DNA from: Rhodococcus sp. OK519
GTDB lineage: Bacteria; Actinomycetota; Actinomycetes; Mycobacteriales; Mycobacteriaceae
DNA length: 64,000 nucleotides
Assembly (NCBI RefSeq): GCF_003051005.1
Contig: NZ_QAOW01000004.1
Span: 248,001-312,000 of the forward strand
Direction of reading: 5' to 3'
This document shows, in pieces, positions 60,639-64,000 of the stretch. The number at the start of each line of letters is the position of its first letter. Position 1 is the stretch's first letter. The position numbers and the translations under genes are program-made. Below the pieces are notes generated by a model, which saw only the letters and a list, made by a program, of their open reading frames with translations, ran no database searches and was not told the DNA's origin.

Positions 60639-62273
60639 ATGACCGGCGTGACCCACTCCCTGATGACCGGCATCCGGCGAACCTCCATCGCGGCGTGCGG
60701 CGCACTCGCGCTGGCGCTCGCACCGCTGACGGCCGACGCGGCCCCCGTGTGGGGCCCCCTCGCGCCCGCGAACCCGTACCTGGGACCCGATGGGACCTCG
60801 ACCATGCACGGCGACGCCGGATCCTCCGACGCCACCGAGCTGGCGGGTCCGGGCACCGGCGACGTCTCGATTGCCCAATACCCGTTGGCCTCGGCCTGCC
60901 CGACGTTGCTGCAGGGCTCGGACGGCCTGGTCGTGGCGTTGTGCACGACGATGATCGGCCAGAACCCGACCGTGCACCTGCTCGATCCGAACGCCTCGAC
61001 GTTCCCGATCGGCGGCACCCTCGCGCAACTCCAGCTCACCAAGGGCAGCCTGCTCGGCGGCGTGTACGCGTACCTCGACTCGGAGGATCGCCTGGTCGTC
61101 GTCGACGGCACGCGGCACCTGCTGCGCATCGGGCACCAGCAGACCGGCGGCAGGTGGACGCTGAGTGTCGACGAGAACGTCGATCTGACGTCGGGGATCC
61201 CCGACGGCGACAACGTCACCGGCCTGGCGCCGGACTGGGCCGGCAACGTCTGGTTCGCGACGGGCGGCGGCGTCGTCGGCACGGTCGACGCCGCCAGTGT
61301 CACCCGGACCATCGACCTGCCCGACGGCGAGCAGGTGCAGAACAGCATCTCGACCTCGGAGGGCGGGACCGCCGTCGCGACGACGCACGCGACGTATCAG
61401 CTCAGCGCCGGGCCCGACGCGCAACCCGTCATCGACTGGCACCAGGACTACGACCGCGGCTCGGCCCGCAAGCCGGGACAGCTCAGCTGGGGTACGGGTT
61501 CGACGCCCACCTACTTCGGCCCCGTGACCGGCTCGGAGTACCTGACGATCGTCGACAACACGGACGGCCAGGTGAATCTGCTCGTGTACCGCTCGGCCAC
61601 CGGCGAAGAGGTGTGCAAGGAGCCGGTCCTGCCGCCCGGCGACGACAACGGCAGTCTTTCGGGCAGTAGCGGCAGCCTGTCCGGAAGCACCGGAGGGTCG
61701 GGAGGCAGCCTGTCCGGCAGTGTCGGCGGCAGCACCGGTTCGGGCAGCGGCAGCGAGAACTCCCCCATCGGCATCGGACGTTCGGTGTTCGTCGCAAGCA
61801 CCTACGGCTACCCGTACCCCACGGTTCCGGCCGGCGCCGGCGAAGCCGTTCCCGCATCGGCGCCGTTCCGCGGCGGCATGACCCGCGTGGACGTGGACAC
61901 CGACGGCAACGGCTGCAGCACGGTGTGGCAGAACCAGGTCCGAAGCTCCGCGGTGCCGCACCTGTCCACGGCCGACGGGAACATCTACACGATGGTCCGC
62001 CAGGGACTCGACACGACCACGCCGCTGGACGGGTTCGCATACGCCGTCCTCGACCCCGAGACCGGCGCGGTGAAGTCCACCAAGACCGTCACCGGCACGC
62101 TGCTCGGCGACACGCTGCAGATGTCGGCGCTCATCACCGCCGACGGGCGCTACATGCAGGGCACCATCTCGGGAATCGTCTCGGTCAACCCGCCGGGCAG
62201 TGGCTCGGGCGGGTCGTCGGGGTCGTCGGAGTCATCGGGGTCGTCAGGGTCGTCGGGGTCGTCGGGGTCATAG
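60639..62273 (+). CDS. Secreted protein with Gly/Ser-rich repeats, unknown function
   Basis: 544 aa. Signal peptide with a hydrophobic core to about residue 35 (ALALALAPLTADAAP). Residues 60-330 show repeated Asp-Gly strands like a beta-propeller; a Gly/Ser stretch (about 338-373) follows, then a second propeller-like part with single Cys, and a Gly-Ser tail of six 3-residue units. ATG 60639 is one of several possible starts (GTG 60648, ATG 60663). I do not recall a counterpart between these genes in M. tuberculosis. It may be a surface or wall-linked protein. Confidence 0.75.
   Translation: MTGVTHSLMTGIRRTSIAACGALALALAPLTADAAPVWGPLAPANPYLGPDGTSTMHGDAGSSDATELAGPGTGDVSIAQYPLASACPTLLQGSDGLVVALCTTMIGQNPTVHLLDPNASTFPIGGTLAQLQLTKGSLLGGVYAYLDSEDRLVVVDGTRHLLRIGHQQTGGRWTLSVDENVDLTSGIPDGDNVTGLAPDWAGNVWFATGGGVVGTVDAASVTRTIDLPDGEQVQNSISTSEGGTAVATTHATYQLSAGPDAQPVIDWHQDYDRGSARKPGQLSWGTGSTPTYFGPVTGSEYLTIVDNTDGQVNLLVYRSATGEEVCKEPVLPPGDDNGSLSGSSGSLSGSTGGSGGSLSGSVGGSTGSGSGSENSPIGIGRSVFVASTYGYPYPTVPAGAGEAVPASAPFRGGMTRVDVDTDGNGCSTVWQNQVRSSAVPHLSTADGNIYTMVRQGLDTTTPLDGFAYAVLDPETGAVKSTKTVTGTLLGDTLQMSALITADGRYMQGTISGIVSVNPPGSGSGGSSGSSESSGSSGSSGSSGS
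61650..61755. repeat. Gly/Ser low-complexity coding repeat
   Basis: Imperfect repetition of Gly-Ser codons (GSLSGSSGS, then GSLSGSTGGSGGSLSGSVGG) encoding a flexible linker in the secreted protein. Confidence 0.75.
62211..62270. repeat. 9-bp tandem repeat at the very 3' end of the secreted protein gene
   Basis: Six units of GGGTCGTCG (two with one or two changes) from 62211 to 62264 and a partial seventh end directly at the TAG. They encode GSS/ESS triplets. As the unit is a multiple of three, copy-number change would alter only tail length. Confidence 0.9.
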
Positions 62274-62326
62274 CCTGCGCGGAGAATCACACCGGATGAT
62301 GCGGGGGCAACTACACCTCGTAGTGG

Positions 62327-63322
62327 ATGGACCTCTACCATCGGGGCGTGTTTTATCGCGGGTTTGTGAACCTGGTCAACCGTCTACCGCTGCCGTCGTT
62401 GGCGGTCCAGAAGTGGATCGCGATCGCGGTGATCGTGACGCAGGGCGGCATCGCCGTCACCGGATCCGTGGTCCGCGTGACGGCGTCCGGCCTGGGCTGC
62501 ACCACGTGGCCGCAGTGCTACCCGGGCAGCTTCATCCCGACCGGTGATTCCACCGCACCCTGGTTCCACCAGTCGATCGAGTTCGGCAACCGGCTGCTCA
62601 CGTTCCTGGTGGTCGCGACTGCGGCGGCCGTGGTCCTCGCGGTGACCCGCGCGGGACGCCGCCGTGAGGTGCTCGCCTACGCCTGGCTGATGCCACTGTC
62701 GACCATCGCTCAGGCCGTTCTCGGCGGCATCACCGTGCTCACCGGCCTGCTCTGGTGGACGGTGGCGCTGCACCTGCTGGTGTCGATGGCGATGGTGTGG
62801 CTGTCGGTGATGCTCTACCACAAGATCGACCAGCCGGACGACGGCGTCGAGGTCACGACCCTCCCCAGGCCGCTGAGCTGGCTCACCGCCCTCTCCGGTG
62901 TCGCCCTGGCCGGAACGCTCGTCGCCGGAACGATGGTGACCGGTGCCGGCCCGCACGCCGGCGACAAGAATCCGGAGCGCACGGTCGAACGCCTCGACCT
63001 CGACATCACGAACCTGGTGCATCTGCACGCCGAACTGCTGGTCGCCTATCTGGCGCTGCTCGTCGGTCTCGGCTTCGGCCTGTATGCCGTCGGCGCGAGT
63101 GCCGCCGTGAAGCTGCGATTGAAGGTCGTGGTCGCGCTGGTCGCGGCGCAGGCGTGCGTCGGCCTGGTGCAGTTCTGGACCCACGTACCTGCCGCGCTGG
63201 TGACCATTCACGTCGCACTCGCCGGTGCCTGCACCGCCGCCACCGCAGCCCTGTACGCGGCGGGCCGGATCCGTGAGCCGGTCAGCGACCGCACCGACGC
63301 CGAAGCAGTCGCGCCCGCCTGA
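62327..63322 (+). CDS. ctaA: Haem A synthase CtaA (Cox15)
   Basis: 331 aa, eight membrane helices. It oxidises haem O to haem A for cytochrome aa3 oxidase. Key His residues in helices 2, 4, 6 and 8: WFHQSIEFGNR, VALHLLVSMAM, NLVHLHAEL and LVTIHVALAG. Two Cys in ASGLGCTTWPQCYPG form the extracellular loop pair of the family. ATG 62327 or GTG 62348 may be the start. Rv1456c equivalent. Confidence 0.93.
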   Translation: MDLYHRGVFYRGFVNLVNRLPLPSLAVQKWIAIAVIVTQGGIAVTGSVVRVTASGLGCTTWPQCYPGSFIPTGDSTAPWFHQSIEFGNRLLTFLVVATAAAVVLAVTRAGRRREVLAYAWLMPLSTIAQAVLGGITVLTGLLWWTVALHLLVSMAMVWLSVMLYHKIDQPDDGVEVTTLPRPLSWLTALSGVALAGTLVAGTMVTGAGPHAGDKNPERTVERLDLDITNLVHLHAELLVAYLALLVGLGFGLYAVGASAAVKLRLKVVVALVAAQACVGLVQFWTHVPAALVTIHVALAGACTAATAALYAAGRIREPVSDRTDAEAVAPA

Positions 63323-63343
63323 CCCGGCGTCACCCGCGAACGA

Positions 63344-63385
63344 CGAAGGCCGGGGTCCTGCACATGTGCAGGACCCCGGCCTTCG
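63344..63385. terminator. Bidirectional terminator after ctaA
   Basis: Perfect 42-nt palindrome (63344-63385) between the convergent ctaA and the small conserved gene. Stem GC-rich with CATG in the middle. Confidence 0.9.
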
Positions 63386-63391
63386 AACGTG

Positions 63392-63745
63392 TCAGCGCTC
63401 GTTGCGCGCCTTGGGGAAGCGCGTCTGATGCGCCACCCAGCCCGCCATCTTCGCGTAGTGGCCCTTACGCGGGGTCACCACGCTCGTCAGGGCGCGATCC
63501 CACTCGGAGACAGTGATCTCGTCGAACGACGCCACGACCGCATTCGCGATCGCAACGGTGTCGACCACCTGGTCGCCGAGGATGCCGTCGGCGCCGACGA
63601 GGGTGATCCGCACACCCGCACGACCGACCGGCTGGATGACCGCGCTCGCGGTTCCGCCGTGCTCGGAGACGAACTTCCGGATGGCGGCGACCGTGCCCGA
63701 GGGCAGGACCGGGGCCGCAGCGGTGCTCTGGGTATCGGTGCTCAT
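63392..63745 (-). CDS. Conserved actinobacterial protein, Rv1455-like
   Basis: 117 aa, soluble, mixed alpha/beta, no known motif. The middle reads SAVIQPVGRAGVRITLVGADGILGDQVVDT, the end TPRKGHYAKMAGWVAHQTRFP. Position between ctaA and qor matches Rv1455 from memory. Function unknown. Confidence 0.75.
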   Translation of the reverse strand: MSTDTQSTAAAPVLPSGTVAAIRKFVSEHGGTASAVIQPVGRAGVRITLVGADGILGDQVVDTVAIANAVVASFDEITVSEWDRALTSVVTPRKGHYAKMAGWVAHQTRFPKARNER

Positions 63746-63827
63746 GGGGTCAGACTACTGTGCGGTAGCCGAGCGACCGCTACGACCGTCCCATCGATCG
63801 ATGTGTGGCGCGGTGTAGAACAAGAAC

Positions 63828-64000
63828 ATGCGTGCAATCGTGGTTTCCGAGAACGGCGGTCCCGAGGTCCTCACTCCCACCGATGTGCCCGATCCGCAGC
63901 CCGGGCCCGGCGATCTGCTGGTCGCCACCGATGCCATCGGTATCAACTTCATCGATACCTACATTCGCGCCGGAACCTACGCCTCGGAGCTGCCCTACAT
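63828..64000 (+). CDS. qor: Quinone oxidoreductase (zinc-free MDR family), 5' part
   Basis: First 57 codons, cut by the window end. MRAIVVSENGGPEVL followed by PQPGPGDLLVATDAIGINFIDTYIRAGTY is the typical start of QOR1-type NADPH:quinone reductases. ATG 63828. Rv1454c equivalent by position. Confidence 0.9.
   Translation, partial: MRAIVVSENGGPEVLTPTDVPDPQPGPGDLLVATDAIGINFIDTYIRAGTYASELPY

Overview
The window is high-GC DNA packed with genes on both strands and reads as the chromosome of a mycolate-making actinomycete, most likely Rhodococcus or a close relative. Markers for this are fabG1-inhA (mycolate FAS-II), mptB (lipomannan and lipoarabinomannan synthesis), Ku end joining, a RipA-like NlpC/P60 hydrolase, the sufRBDCSUT order, and an acn-acnR pair. 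Compared from memory with Mycobacterium tuberculosis, two blocks look syntenic: about 1.0-5.2 kb (lppL, pyrD, PEBP protein, M20 peptidase; Rv2138-Rv2141c) and about 19-64 kb (meaB and mutBA through suf, mptB, ctaA and qor; Rv1496 back to Rv1454c). The stretch between them (5.2-19 kb) is the more variable part. I see no phage, insertion sequence, integrase or CRISPR array.

Layout. 0-1 kb: end of a haem ABC permease and its ATPase. 1-5.2 kb: lipoprotein, dihydroorotate dehydrogenase, PEBP protein, M20 peptidase. 5.4 kb: tRNA-Leu(GAG) with a strong terminator. 5.6-19 kb: subtilase without a signal peptide, an unusual zinc-ribbon SDR, universal stress protein, DUF2784, trans-acting enoyl-reductase-like protein, class II glutamine amidotransferase, DinB protein, CoA transferase, lysoplasmalogenase-like protein, nucleoside hydrolase, butyrolactone-receptor-like regulator, RibH2-type lumazine synthase, VOC protein and a TerD-VWA protein. 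19-24 kb: methylmalonyl-CoA mutase operon mutA-mutB-meaB. 24-31 kb: thioesterase, TVP38 protein, a SatD-like/membrane-protein pair, an SOS-box gene remnant, an NfeD-SPFH-L7/L12-like operon, DUF3097 and conserved hypotheticals. 31-40 kb: coproporphyrin ferrochelatase, inhA, fabG1, a VWA/DUF58/MoxR cluster, RipA-like peptidase and DUF6676 protein. 40-50 kb: aconitase and AcnR, HTH protein, ABC-F ATPase, SDR, lycopene-cyclase-like flavoprotein, phosphatase, Ku. 50-57 kb: the full suf operon. 57-64 kb: mptB, an ABC exporter, a secreted Gly/Ser-rich protein, ctaA, a small conserved protein and the start of a quinone oxidoreductase.

The genes group into propionate/methylmalonyl-CoA metabolism, haem and haem A synthesis, Fe-S assembly and the Fe-S enzyme aconitase, and envelope building (mycolate, mannan, peptidoglycan hydrolysis). 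Several operators can be read directly: an AcnR-type site before acn, a SufR-type inverted repeat covering the sufR start codon, a perfect LexA/SOS box before a short remnant gene, and an inverted repeat on the SatD-like promoter. At least ten genes have a TANNNT hexamer 6-8 nt before the start codon, suggesting widespread leaderless transcripts. Two genes (lycopene cyclase family and DUF1990) seem to need a CTG start to have a complete domain.

None of these amounts to a proven new system. The best candidates for unexplored biology are the SatD-like/membrane pair with its own operator, the membrane-anchored L7/L12-like protein joined to NfeD-SPFH, and the zinc-ribbon SDR lacking the catalytic tyrosine.
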